Shown here: in pieces, positions 33,798 to 42,571 of the stretch
Numbering within the stretch: the stretch's first letter is position 1
Layout of the letters: every line of letters begins with the position of its first letter
Source: a bacterium BMS3Abin03
GTDB taxonomy: Bacteria; Bacteroidota; Ignavibacteria; Ignavibacteriales; Ignavibacteriaceae
Reading direction: 5' to 3'
NCBI GenBank assembly: GCA_002898075.1
Contig: BDSV01000096.1
Coordinates: 1 to 57,687, forward strand
Length of the DNA: 57,687 nucleotides
Notes under the pieces: generated by a model
Database searches by the model: none
Seen by the model: only the letters and a program-made list of their open reading frames with translations
Told to the model about the DNA's origin: nothing
Translations under genes and position numbers: made by a program

Positions 33798-36700
33798 ATG
33801 TCTTTCAATCATCATCTGAAAATCATTTTACTTTCCATACTTATTGGCGCTGCCGGTTTAGCGAATCTTTCGTCATCTTACGAAGCAGGAAATAAAACGC
33901 ACCTGCAAAATAGTAAAAACCAAAATTTTGTAATCGAAGGGGAAAATCAATCCCGTTTCGATGAACTTGAATACAGCATAAGAAATAAAAAGATAGATGA
34001 TAAATCATCTTTTGAAAATGAAATACTCAAGCTTAGTAATGAATTTGAAAAAGAGTATTTGCTTGCAATATTTAAAAAGCGTTCGGGCGAATTCCAGGAA
34101 TCATATAATATCCTCTTAAAATTACTTCCCTCTACACCCATATATATCCGCTATTATGAAGAATTAGTCGAACTTGCTAATATTACCGATAATCTTAATC
34201 GACTAAAGCAGAAGCTTAATGAGCTTGTCAATAATAATTACAAGCTTTATCTAAAAGGGATAATCTCTTATAAAGAAGGAAGTTACGAGAATGCGATAAA
34301 GGATTTTCAAAAACTAATTAAGGATGATTTTTTGACAAAGGAAGTATATTATTGGTTAGCATACTTTAACAGAGGAATAGGCAACTATCAAAAAGGACTT
34401 GATTTATTAAATAAAGCGAGCAGGTTAACAGATGCTACCGATTTATATGCTCCGAGAATTACTTTAGAAATAGGATCACTCTACTATCTTTCGGGAAATT
34501 ATGAAGAAGCTTATAAGTATTATAAAAAGGGTTATGATGAGGCGCTGGAATTAAAAAATTTACCTTCGGAAATCCGCGGTCTTACAGACCTCGCTATTAT
34601 TAAAGATGAAACAGGCGATGTTGAAGCTGCACGCAAAAATCTGTTGGAGGCAATAGAAAAAGCAAAAACAATAGAAAATTTAGAACTGCTTGCTCATCTC
34701 TATTCGGAAATTGGTGTGTCATATAGTTTTACCAATGAATTAATTAAAGCACGCGATTATTATTCGAAGAGTTTCAACTTATATTCAAAATTGAACAACA
34801 GGGAAAGATTATCGTATTTATCCAGCAATATTGCTTCAATTTATCTGCAGACTGCCAGCTACAAGGAAGCGCTCCGGCATTACAATGATGGATTGAACTA
34901 TGCCGGTGAAAACGTACTTGGACAAATATTAAATTTAACCGGAATTGCCGATGTTTATACGAACATGGCAAATTACTCCAAATCGTTGGAATATTATAAC
35001 AAAGCAAGAGATTTAGCCAAATCAATAAATGATATTTCCTCGGTAGCAAAGGTTGAAATCGGACTGGGATCGCTTTATTACAACATTAACAGCCCTAAAT
35101 CTTCGCTAAACTTTTTTTATAATGCAGATAAAATTATTAAACCCGGCGATATGCCCTTTCTCGCTGCAGATATTTATTTAAAGATTGCTACAGTAGAAAC
35201 TTCTTTGAAAAATTACAAAACAGCGGAAGAGTATTTTAATAAGGGTTTGAAAATTACCGAAGCTACCGGCGATATTTATTATAACACACTTACAAGAACG
35301 GAGTTCGCTAATGCATCGATTGAACAAGGGAAATTATCGAAAGCGGAATCTTTACTCGATGAAGCTGTTAAAATGGCGCGGGAATACGATTTTAAGCAGT
35401 TAATCGGTTTACAGGAACTTTATTTCGGGAAGATTAATAACATTGAAGGCGGTTATGAAAAGGCATTAAAGCATTTCAAAAAAGCATATAATTTCAGCTC
35501 GGTTACAAACGATTTTAATAATCAGATAGAAGCAGGTTTTTTTATTGCGAAAACAGAAGTGAAAAATAATCCGGTGGAAGCTGAAAAATGGTTTAAATCT
35601 ACCATAGAATTAATAGAACGTATTTCTAATCCACTGGTTTCAAATTCGGAAGTGCAAATCTCTCACTTCGCCGCATTCAATGAAGTATATAAATCATTAA
35701 TTAATTTTTATCTTTCAAATAATAAAACAAAAGAAGCATATAACTATCTGGAAAGGTCCCGCTCGAGGAACACATTGCAAAATCTTGTTAACCTCAAATT
35801 GATAAATTCTAATATCGATGAGAGAAAAATAACCAGGTATGCTGATTTGAAATGGATGATAGAATCAAAATTGTACGACGATGAAGATGTTAATAAATTT
35901 ACCGGTGAGCTTGATACTCTGGAGAAAGAGTTTACAACAAAAAATAAAAATCTTGTAAGGATAATGGATCAAAATCAAGCGCTTAATTTGCAGAATATTC
36001 AAAATAATCTCGAAGGAGATGAAACCGTTATTTCATTTTTTATAACCGATGATTACATCCAATCCTTTTTAGTTGACAGCTCTAATTTCAAATCGGAAAG
36101 AATTTATACCGGCAGAGATGAACTAATTTCACTTATAAAAGAAATCACCCCACTGTATAAATCAATTATAACAAGGGATGAACTATTTATTAACCAGGAT
36201 CTGTTTGCGTTCAATGCCCGGTCGGCAGGAAAATTGTACGAAATTATTTTTAAAGACCTGCTTAAAAATATTCCGGACGGAAGAAAAATAATTTTTTCTT
36301 TGCCAAATGAATTATTAATTGTCCCGATTGAATTCTTAGTTACGGATTGGGATGATGACCAGAGCCAGTATTATTATGCTGATAAAACTTTTCTAATTGA
36401 AAAATACCCGATATCATATACACCATCAGCATCAATTTATATCCGCCAGAAAAAAAGCGAACGAAATACAGGCGGTAAAATACTTTTAGTTGGTGACCCC
36501 GATATCACCAATAAGGAATTTACACTAAGCTATAGAAGCGGATTGTTAGAAGACGGTGCATCTTCAATGAGAAATATTAAGTTGTTTCCGCTCGAGTTTT
36601 CTAAAGATGAAATTATAAGTATTGATGCATTGGTGAATAATGATGTTGTATTGCTTTCGAAAGATGCAACTGAAACTAACCTGAAGAAAAACGCTCCCGG

Positions 36701-37262
36701 CAGTAAAATAATACATCTATCGACACATTCATTTTTATATAAAGATCAACCTTTGATAATTCTATCACCAACAGATGATCGAATAAATGACGGATTTTTA
36801 GAAATGGGAGAAATAGTTCAGATGAATTTGAATACTGAATTAGTTGTATTGAGTTCCTGCCGTTCCGGATTAGGTAAGATAGATGAAGCAGAGGGTATCT
36901 TAGGAATGCAGAAATCATTTTATGAAGCCGGAGCAAACAGTATTATAGTTTCATTATGGGATGTAAACGATAAATACACAGCTATTTTTATGAAAATATT
37001 TTATAAACATTTAACCGGTGGTGAAAATAAAACGGAAGCATTACGCTTAGCAAAAATAGAATTCATAAAAAATTACTCTCCGAATCCGTATTACTGGTCT
37101 GCGTTTATTTTAGCCGGTGATGTTTCAAAGATTCAGTTTACTTCAAAGCAATCCGATATGTATTACTACATACTTGGTGTGTTTATTCTTATTGCGGCAG
37201 GGCTGATCCTAAAACAGAGATATAAATTATACCGTCAATCACAATCGCTAAAAATTACGTAG
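33798..37262 (+). CDS. TPR-CHAT protease, exported and membrane-anchored
   Basis: 1154 residues. A hydrophobic N terminus (LKIILLSILIGAAGLANLSS) looks like a signal peptide. Many TPR helices follow (about 50-680; SLYYLSGNYEEAYKYYKKGY, IADVYTNMANYSKSLEYYNK). A CHAT domain (about 720-1110) has the caspase-like dyad H977 (IIHLSTHSFLY) and C1021 (VVLSSCRSGLG), plus YYWSAFILAGD. A last membrane helix (YYYILGVFILIAAGLIL) precedes a basic tail. TPR and protease parts should face the periplasm, beside the TPR part of the anti-sigma factor. CHAT proteins are caspase-like proteases; the substrate proposed here is inferred. Confidence 0.85.
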   Translation: MSFNHHLKIILLSILIGAAGLANLSSSYEAGNKTHLQNSKNQNFVIEGENQSRFDELEYSIRNKKIDDKSSFENEILKLSNEFEKEYLLAIFKKRSGEFQESYNILLKLLPSTPIYIRYYEELVELANITDNLNRLKQKLNELVNNNYKLYLKGIISYKEGSYENAIKDFQKLIKDDFLTKEVYYWLAYFNRGIGNYQKGLDLLNKASRLTDATDLYAPRITLEIGSLYYLSGNYEEAYKYYKKGYDEALELKNLPSEIRGLTDLAIIKDETGDVEAARKNLLEAIEKAKTIENLELLAHLYSEIGVSYSFTNELIKARDYYSKSFNLYSKLNNRERLSYLSSNIASIYLQTASYKEALRHYNDGLNYAGENVLGQILNLTGIADVYTNMANYSKSLEYYNKARDLAKSINDISSVAKVEIGLGSLYYNINSPKSSLNFFYNADKIIKPGDMPFLAADIYLKIATVETSLKNYKTAEEYFNKGLKITEATGDIYYNTLTRTEFANASIEQGKLSKAESLLDEAVKMAREYDFKQLIGLQELYFGKINNIEGGYEKALKHFKKAYNFSSVTNDFNNQIEAGFFIAKTEVKNNPVEAEKWFKSTIELIERISNPLVSNSEVQISHFAAFNEVYKSLINFYLSNNKTKEAYNYLERSRSRNTLQNLVNLKLINSNIDERKITRYADLKWMIESKLYDDEDVNKFTGELDTLEKEFTTKNKNLVRIMDQNQALNLQNIQNNLEGDETVISFFITDDYIQSFLVDSSNFKSERIYTGRDELISLIKEITPLYKSIITRDELFINQDLFAFNARSAGKLYEIIFKDLLKNIPDGRKIIFSLPNELLIVPIEFLVTDWDDDQSQYYYADKTFLIEKYPISYTPSASIYIRQKKSERNTGGKILLVGDPDITNKEFTLSYRSGLLEDGASSMRNIKLFPLEFSKDEIISIDALVNNDVVLLSKDATETNLKKNAPGSKIIHLSTHSFLYKDQPLIILSPTDDRINDGFLEMGEIVQMNLNTELVVLSSCRSGLGKIDEAEGILGMQKSFYEAGANSIIVSLWDVNDKYTAIFMKIFYKHLTGGENKTEALRLAKIEFIKNYSPNPYYWSAFILAGDVSKIQFTSKQSDMYYYILGVFILIAAGLILKQRYKLYRQSQSLKIT

Positions 37263-37301
37263 CGCAGGATAATATCCTGTGAATTTGCCGTAAAAGTAAC
37301 T

Positions 37302-37352
37302 TGAATAATGAACACCCATCAACAATTTTTAATTTGCGATGTTAATCTTTAT
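37302..37352 (+). repeat. Direct repeat, left copy
   Basis: About 50 bases including AACACCCATCAACAATTTTT and GATGTTAATCTTTA. The near-identical right copy is at 39222-39272, same orientation; together they bracket the deacetylase gene. Confidence 0.75.
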
Positions 37353-37528
37353 CCGAATTAAATTTTATAGAAGTAACTTAATTTAACACAACAGATACAA
37401 CAGATTGCTAATCGGTTGTACATTAACTGTGTCACGCAGATCATATCCATGACAGTTCTAAACTCAAAGTTTCACATCTCTGGAAGAGACCGAGAAAATT
37501 TGGGGATTAGTTAACGCGAAAGGAACTT

Positions 37529-39016
37529 TCACCTTACAAGCAGCATTTTTTTTGTTATGATTTGATTTCCTGCCCGTAATTGGTAAAAATACACACCGCT
37601 GCTAATGACGTTATTCCGGGATGTGTTAAATTCAACTTCATAAATACCGGGTTGCTTTTCCTCGTTAACAAGGGCAGCTACTTCGTTGCCTAAAACATCA
37701 TAAACCCTTATACTGATAAATTGCCTGCTGCTTACTGCATACCGTATATTTGTAGATGGATTGAACGGGTTTGGATAGTTTTGATAAAGTATAAATTCAT
37801 CAGGGATTTTATTCCCATCATTTTCAACCGATGTGATGTTCATTTTATATAATGATAAGATACCGCCGTCAGGGATAACCTCTGCCATTACAACTCTACT
37901 GGAATCTTTATTAAATGCAGTAAGTGTATCTATGCGATCGCCTTGCAACATTAATACAAAATTCCAATCAGCCGGGACAGTGATAAATGAAGTTAAGGGA
38001 TAATTAAATATCTCATCGTCCAAATTATCAGTAACATTTAATTTAATCTGATCTTCATCAGCCATTAGCAAATTGTAAGTATAGGAATCTCTCTCTTTAA
38101 CATATCGTGTTACAAAACCGACTGGAGCAACCCAGATTTCGTTATTTTCTGTACGGTTATAAACCCATTCACAGAGAGCTTGCAGCCATTGGTTTGACAA
38201 AGGATTCCACGCACCTGCCGCTATTAGTCCTGCTAAAGAATCGTACGGAACAGATTCGTGTGCTAAGAATATACTCCAGTCTCCTTTAATAATAGATGAA
38301 TCAATCAGGTTTTTAATAAATTCTAATTCATCAAGATCATCTTCGGGAGTATTTCTCGGTTCATCAAAAATAGTCTCGATTGCGTTTAGAGAATACCATT
38401 GCATTCCTGTTATTGAAGGCGGATTAGGTTCGCCAGTAACGCCACGTGCCGATTCATAATACAAGGAAGCTATGGAATCTACGATTTCGTTGTGCTCAGC
38501 ATAAGGATATGCAAAGGTAATACATGCTTGTGTAGTAATTCGCTGCCGGATTAATTGCCTCGACCAATAAAGTTCATAGCTAATTGTTCCTTCGGTTAAA
38601 GTATCGCCAGTTTCTAATTCCGGTAAATGCGGGTGTGTCATCGAATGCGAACCAATTTCGTGTCCTTCCAATGCCATTGCTTCAAACATAGGCCATGTTC
38701 CGTAACGCCAAATTCCGGGTAATTCTTCCGTTAAAAATAATGGCAAAACATAAAATGTTCCTCTAAAACCGAATTGATTCAAAATCGGTCTGATATTCTC
38801 AAATTGGGAAATGAAGCTGTCATCAAATGAAAATGAAAATGCGGATTTACGATCACTTTTCCATTCAGCAACCTGAAAATTCCCGACACTATCAGAAGTA
38901 TTGTTTAGATTATCTCCATTCCCTCCAAAGGATAAATTAGTAAAAAATAATAGAATGGCAATTAAAAAAGTTAATCTAATCGTCAAATATTTTCTTAATG
39001 CAAATATTTCTAACAT
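37529..39016 (-). CDS. Secreted polysaccharide deacetylase with a type IX sorting domain
   Basis: 495 residues. A signal region at about 10-32 (LTIRLTFLIAILLFFTNLSF) precedes the NodB fold: FSFSFDDSFISQFENIRPIL (metal Asp pair), GTFYVLPLF, and the metal His motif GHEIGSHSMTHPHL (H-x3-H), then FAYPYAEHNEI. Residues about 415-495 are a sorting domain (LYQNYPNPFNPSTNIRYAVS, ending ITKKMLLVR). It probably removes acetyl groups from an extracellular polysaccharide after export by type IX secretion. The gene lies between two 50-base direct repeats. Confidence 0.85.
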   Translation of the reverse strand: MLEIFALRKYLTIRLTFLIAILLFFTNLSFGGNGDNLNNTSDSVGNFQVAEWKSDRKSAFSFSFDDSFISQFENIRPILNQFGFRGTFYVLPLFLTEELPGIWRYGTWPMFEAMALEGHEIGSHSMTHPHLPELETGDTLTEGTISYELYWSRQLIRQRITTQACITFAYPYAEHNEIVDSIASLYYESARGVTGEPNPPSITGMQWYSLNAIETIFDEPRNTPEDDLDELEFIKNLIDSSIIKGDWSIFLAHESVPYDSLAGLIAAGAWNPLSNQWLQALCEWVYNRTENNEIWVAPVGFVTRYVKERDSYTYNLLMADEDQIKLNVTDNLDDEIFNYPLTSFITVPADWNFVLMLQGDRIDTLTAFNKDSSRVVMAEVIPDGGILSLYKMNITSVENDGNKIPDEFILYQNYPNPFNPSTNIRYAVSSRQFISIRVYDVLGNEVAALVNEEKQPGIYEVEFNTSRNNVISSGVYFYQLRAGNQIITKKMLLVR

Positions 39017-39221
39017 TAGTTTGATCTGTATTTTTTTAGAATTCCGGGAATAAAGTTCTATATGTTAAAATTGTTTAATTAAACAAATGGGCAAGTTTTG
39101 TTCCAGATTAACATCATCGGAATTTAGAGGGAGCTGCAAGATATTTACACACCAAAATTACAACTGAAATTGTGTGTAAAAAGAACAACAATCGCAAGCG
39201 TAAACGCCTGCAAAAACAAAC

Positions 39222-39272
39222 TGAATAATAAACACCCATCAACAATTTTTGATTTTTGATGTTAATCTTTAG
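39222..39272 (+). repeat. Direct repeat, right copy
   Basis: Near-identical to 37302-37352 (by eye about 46 of 50 bases), with AACACCCATCAACAATTTTT and GATGTTAATCTTTA. Confidence 0.75.
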
Positions 39273-39592
39273 CAGGATGGCGTGGGCATTCATCTCTTAC
39301 ATTTTACCTAACCTTAAATCCCCTTCGGCAGGGTAACTTACAATAAATAGGAACGCTTGCGTGCACCGATTATTCAAACTTTTCCATCCTTTGAGGGGAA
39401 TTCTGCAAAATTTCATCCCGGGAGGAGACTCACTATTTTTAAGATTCTTAAAAACATTTAAATATTTTTAAATATTTTAAATGAGCCTCATCATAAAAAC
39501 CTTGATTACAGCCCCTAATCGTATATTTCAACCTGGCATAGTCATTGGAATTGCTGTATAAATTTTTTAGAAGCGAGAGATAACAAAAATCA

Positions 39593-39688
39593 ATGGAAGT
39601 ACTATCAATCATATTTTATCTTGCATTAACAACCATTTTAATAATAGTGCTGTTAAAAATTATCAAAAAAGAAATAAGTAAAAACTAA
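39593..39688 (+). CDS. Possible single-helix membrane peptide
   Basis: 31 codons from ATG: MEVLSIIFYLALTTILIIVL and then a basic end KIIKKEISKN. That is one membrane helix with a positive tail, a normal layout for small inner-membrane peptides. It ends 10 bases before the TolC-like gene. The ribosome-binding site is weak (GCGAGAG), so translation is uncertain. Confidence 0.4.
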   Translation: MEVLSIIFYLALTTILIIVLLKIIKKEISKN

Positions 39689-39698
39689 AGGGAAATAT

Positions 39699-40970
39699 AT
39701 GCGTAGAAACTATATTAGACTATTCATCCTAATTTTTATCATTCCTACAAGTTACATTATTGGTCAGCAGCAAAATTCAATACTCGATTCACTAATTAGA
39801 ACAAGTATCGAGGTTAGTCCGAAAATTAATATGCTCAAAGCCAAAAGAAATGCTGCTTATAACAGGATAGAACAAAACTCGAACTTACCCGATCCGGTTT
39901 TAACACTCGGGTTACGTAATCTCCCTACAAATTCATTCTCATTCAATCAAGATCCGATGACCCAGACTGCTATCGGTCTTCGGCAAACTATCCCCTTTCC
40001 GGGGAAATTATCGGCAATTGGCGAAGCAAGTGCAATTGATACTTTAATTGTCGGGCAGGAAATAAAAGATGCTGAGAATGAAATCAGGATGCAGGTTACA
40101 AAAAAATATTATCAACTTAACTACATACGACGTGCAATTTTTTACGCCAAAGAAACCAAGAAATTATTAAAAGATATTTCTGATGTTGTTAGTGTTAAAT
40201 ACTCGGTATCGACTGCAAGCCAGCAGAATTTAGTAAAAATACAATTGGAGATTACGAACATTACTGATAAGATAGAAGACCTCCGGAGCAAAGAGTATTC
40301 TGTTCTGGCTGAACTCAATGCTTTCTTACTGCATAACACTAGGGCTGATATATCTACCGAACTTATCGATACGGTTAAAACGGTTAATCTTACAACTCAG
40401 CGGTTAGATTCATTAGCAAGAGTCAATCGTCCTTTTCTAAAAGGGATATTACTTTCCAAAGAAAAAGCAAAACTAAAAGAAGTAGTTGCCGAAAAAGAAT
40501 TTTATCCGAATTTCAGTTTAGGCGTCAACTATTCTTTCAGGCAGAATCTAGTTAAATCGGCAATGGGCGGAACAGACTTGTTTACAGTAGCCCTGGGAAT
40601 TTCGCTGCCGCTTAACTACGGCGGCAAATATACCGCTAAAGAACAAGAAGCTATTTCGCAACAGGAATTTCATTCCGAACAATACTTTCTTGCCCTGCAG
40701 TTTCTCGACGGAAAATTTGGGGCAGCAATAGCAAACCTGGAATCGCTTGTAGAGAGAATTAAACTTTTTGAGGATGGCTTGCTTCCCCAGGCACAGCAGA
40801 ATTTAAATTCTACGTTAGCCAGTTATCAGGTAAATGAAATTGACTTTATAAACGTAATTGATGCACAGGATCAGCTATTTAAAATCGAAACAAATTTATA
40901 TAAGCTAAAAACAGATTACTTAAAGGGAATAGCCGATCTGGAATTTTTAGTCGGTACAAGATTACAATAA
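39699..40970 (+). CDS. cusC: TolC/CusC-family outer-membrane efflux protein
   Basis: 423 residues with a signal peptide (LFILIFIIPTSYIIGQ) and two repeated coiled-coil halves typical of TolC: NAAYNRIEQNSNLPDPVLTL and SLGVNYSFRQNLVKSAMGGT. The ending IDAQDQLFKIETNLYKLKTD is characteristic. It forms the outer-membrane exit duct for the adaptor and pump encoded next (21-base gap). Confidence 0.88.
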   Translation: MRRNYIRLFILIFIIPTSYIIGQQQNSILDSLIRTSIEVSPKINMLKAKRNAAYNRIEQNSNLPDPVLTLGLRNLPTNSFSFNQDPMTQTAIGLRQTIPFPGKLSAIGEASAIDTLIVGQEIKDAENEIRMQVTKKYYQLNYIRRAIFYAKETKKLLKDISDVVSVKYSVSTASQQNLVKIQLEITNITDKIEDLRSKEYSVLAELNAFLLHNTRADISTELIDTVKTVNLTTQRLDSLARVNRPFLKGILLSKEKAKLKEVVAEKEFYPNFSLGVNYSFRQNLVKSAMGGTDLFTVALGISLPLNYGGKYTAKEQEAISQQEFHSEQYFLALQFLDGKFGAAIANLESLVERIKLFEDGLLPQAQQNLNSTLASYQVNEIDFINVIDAQDQLFKIETNLYKLKTDYLKGIADLEFLVGTRLQ

Positions 40971-40991
40971 TTAAAATCGGAGAAATAAACA

Positions 40992-42539
40992 GTGAAGAAC
41001 AAAAACATAATTATCGGAGTGCTTGCATTATCGTTAGTAGCGGCTTTGCTTTACATTTTCGTATTTAGTAAAAGCGGTAACAATGTAAATTCTTCGGGCA
41101 GCACAACTTCAGAGAACAACGGAGGTTCTAGTGAAAGAAAAGTTTTATACTGGCGTGCACCGATGAATCCAAGCGAGGTGTATGATAAACCGGGTAAATC
41201 CAGAATGGGAATGGACCTGGTTCCTGTATATGAAGATGAAGGAGCAGAAAGCGGCATTGTAAAAATAAGTGGAACGACACAGCAAAATATGAATGTGAAA
41301 ACCGCGATAGTTAAAAAAAGAAAGCTCCGTTCACAGGTAATTACAAACGGAATACTAGAAATTGATGAAAGGAAAGAATTTGTTGTCACTACAAAAGTAG
41401 GCGGCTGGATTGAAAAATTATATGTGAACTACACAGGACAAGAAGTTCGGAAAGGTGAAAAGCTGATTGATATTTATTCACCCGAGCTTGTTGCTGCCCA
41501 GCAGGAATACATCACTGCACTATCTTATGCTGCTTCCGTAATGAACAGTTCCGATAAAGATATTTCCATGAGCGGCGAAGGATTAATTAATAACAGTATT
41601 AGAAAATTAGAACTGCTTGATGTTAGCGACAAGGAAATTGAACGGCTGAGAACGACAAAAAAAATAAATAAATATGTTACGCTTTATGCACCGTTTAATG
41701 GTACTGTAATCAGCAAAGAGGTAATAGAAGGTGAAAAGATTAAACCGGGGTCTCCCCTGCTAAAAATTGCTGATTTAAGTAATTTATGGTTGATGGCTGA
41801 TATTTATGAATATGAGCTTGCAAAAATAAGTGTCGGCTCTTCGGCAGATATAAAATTTAATTTTTTGCCGGGTAAAACTTTTAAAGGGAAACTTTCGTTC
41901 ATCTATCCTACCCTGAACCCAAAAACAAGAACTGTAAAAGTTAGGATTGACATGCCTAATTATAAAAACGAATTAAAACCATCGATGTTTGCCACAATTA
42001 CAATAAACGGTAAAGACCTGGGTGATTACCCCGTGGTACCCGAAGATGCTATTATAAGAAGCGGGCAGACAAATATTATTATTCTCGCACTCGGTAATGG
42101 TAAGTTCAGACCCGTTGATGTTAAGCTTGGAAATTATGCCGAAGGTTACTACCAGGTATTGAATGGATTGACCGAAGGAAGCAAAATTGTTACTTCAGCT
42201 CAATTCCTTATCGACTCTGAAAGTAGTCTTAAAGCAGCTCTATCCCAGTTTACAAACACGGAAGGATCCGATGATATGTCCGGTATGGATATGAATGAAT
42301 CGACCGGTAAAGAAAATAAGGAAACAGAAAAAGAGCAAAGTCCGCTCATCAGAAAAGGTACTATTGATTTAGAATCGATAGATAAGAATAAAGACGGCAA
42401 AGTATATCAGGATATTATGGATTGGAATGTAATCTCGGATGAACCGGGAAGATGTCCTATATGCAACATGGAACTCCGTGAGTTCACACTTAAAAAAGCA
42501 AAAGAAAATTTATTAGAAAACGGTTTTAAAGTTAAATAA
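40992..42539 (+). CDS. cusB: CusB-type periplasmic adaptor with an extra metal-binding tail
   Basis: 515 residues from a GTG start. After a membrane anchor, residues 52-82 (YWRAPMNPSEVYDKPGKSRM, then GMDLVPVYED) match the Met-rich heavy-metal site of E. coli CusB, which also lacks cysteines. Then come the usual barrel, lipoyl and hairpin domains (LWLMADIYEYELAKISVGSS). A C-terminal extension (about 455-515, IDKNKDGKVYQDIMDWNVIS, CPICNMEL) is nearly the same as the end of the small protein at 46131-46523. The adaptor passes Cu/Ag-like ions to the CusA pump. Confidence 0.88.
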   Translation: MKNKNIIIGVLALSLVAALLYIFVFSKSGNNVNSSGSTTSENNGGSSERKVLYWRAPMNPSEVYDKPGKSRMGMDLVPVYEDEGAESGIVKISGTTQQNMNVKTAIVKKRKLRSQVITNGILEIDERKEFVVTTKVGGWIEKLYVNYTGQEVRKGEKLIDIYSPELVAAQQEYITALSYAASVMNSSDKDISMSGEGLINNSIRKLELLDVSDKEIERLRTTKKINKYVTLYAPFNGTVISKEVIEGEKIKPGSPLLKIADLSNLWLMADIYEYELAKISVGSSADIKFNFLPGKTFKGKLSFIYPTLNPKTRTVKVRIDMPNYKNELKPSMFATITINGKDLGDYPVVPEDAIIRSGQTNIIILALGNGKFRPVDVKLGNYAEGYYQVLNGLTEGSKIVTSAQFLIDSESSLKAALSQFTNTEGSDDMSGMDMNESTGKENKETEKEQSPLIRKGTIDLESIDKNKDGKVYQDIMDWNVISDEPGRCPICNMELREFTLKKAKENLLENGFKVK

Positions 42540-42571
42540 TCTGAAATAGCAGAGATTAAAGGAGTTTATTA

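Larger units (their letters stand above)
39017..39698. other. Gap upstream of the metal-efflux operon
   Basis: It holds the right copy of the direct repeat (39222-39272), dispersed-repeat DNA (CCTTAAATCCCCTTCGGCAG near 39310), an AT-rich stretch likely to contain the efflux-operon promoter (39430-39580), and a possible 31-codon gene (39593-39688). Confidence 0.55.
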
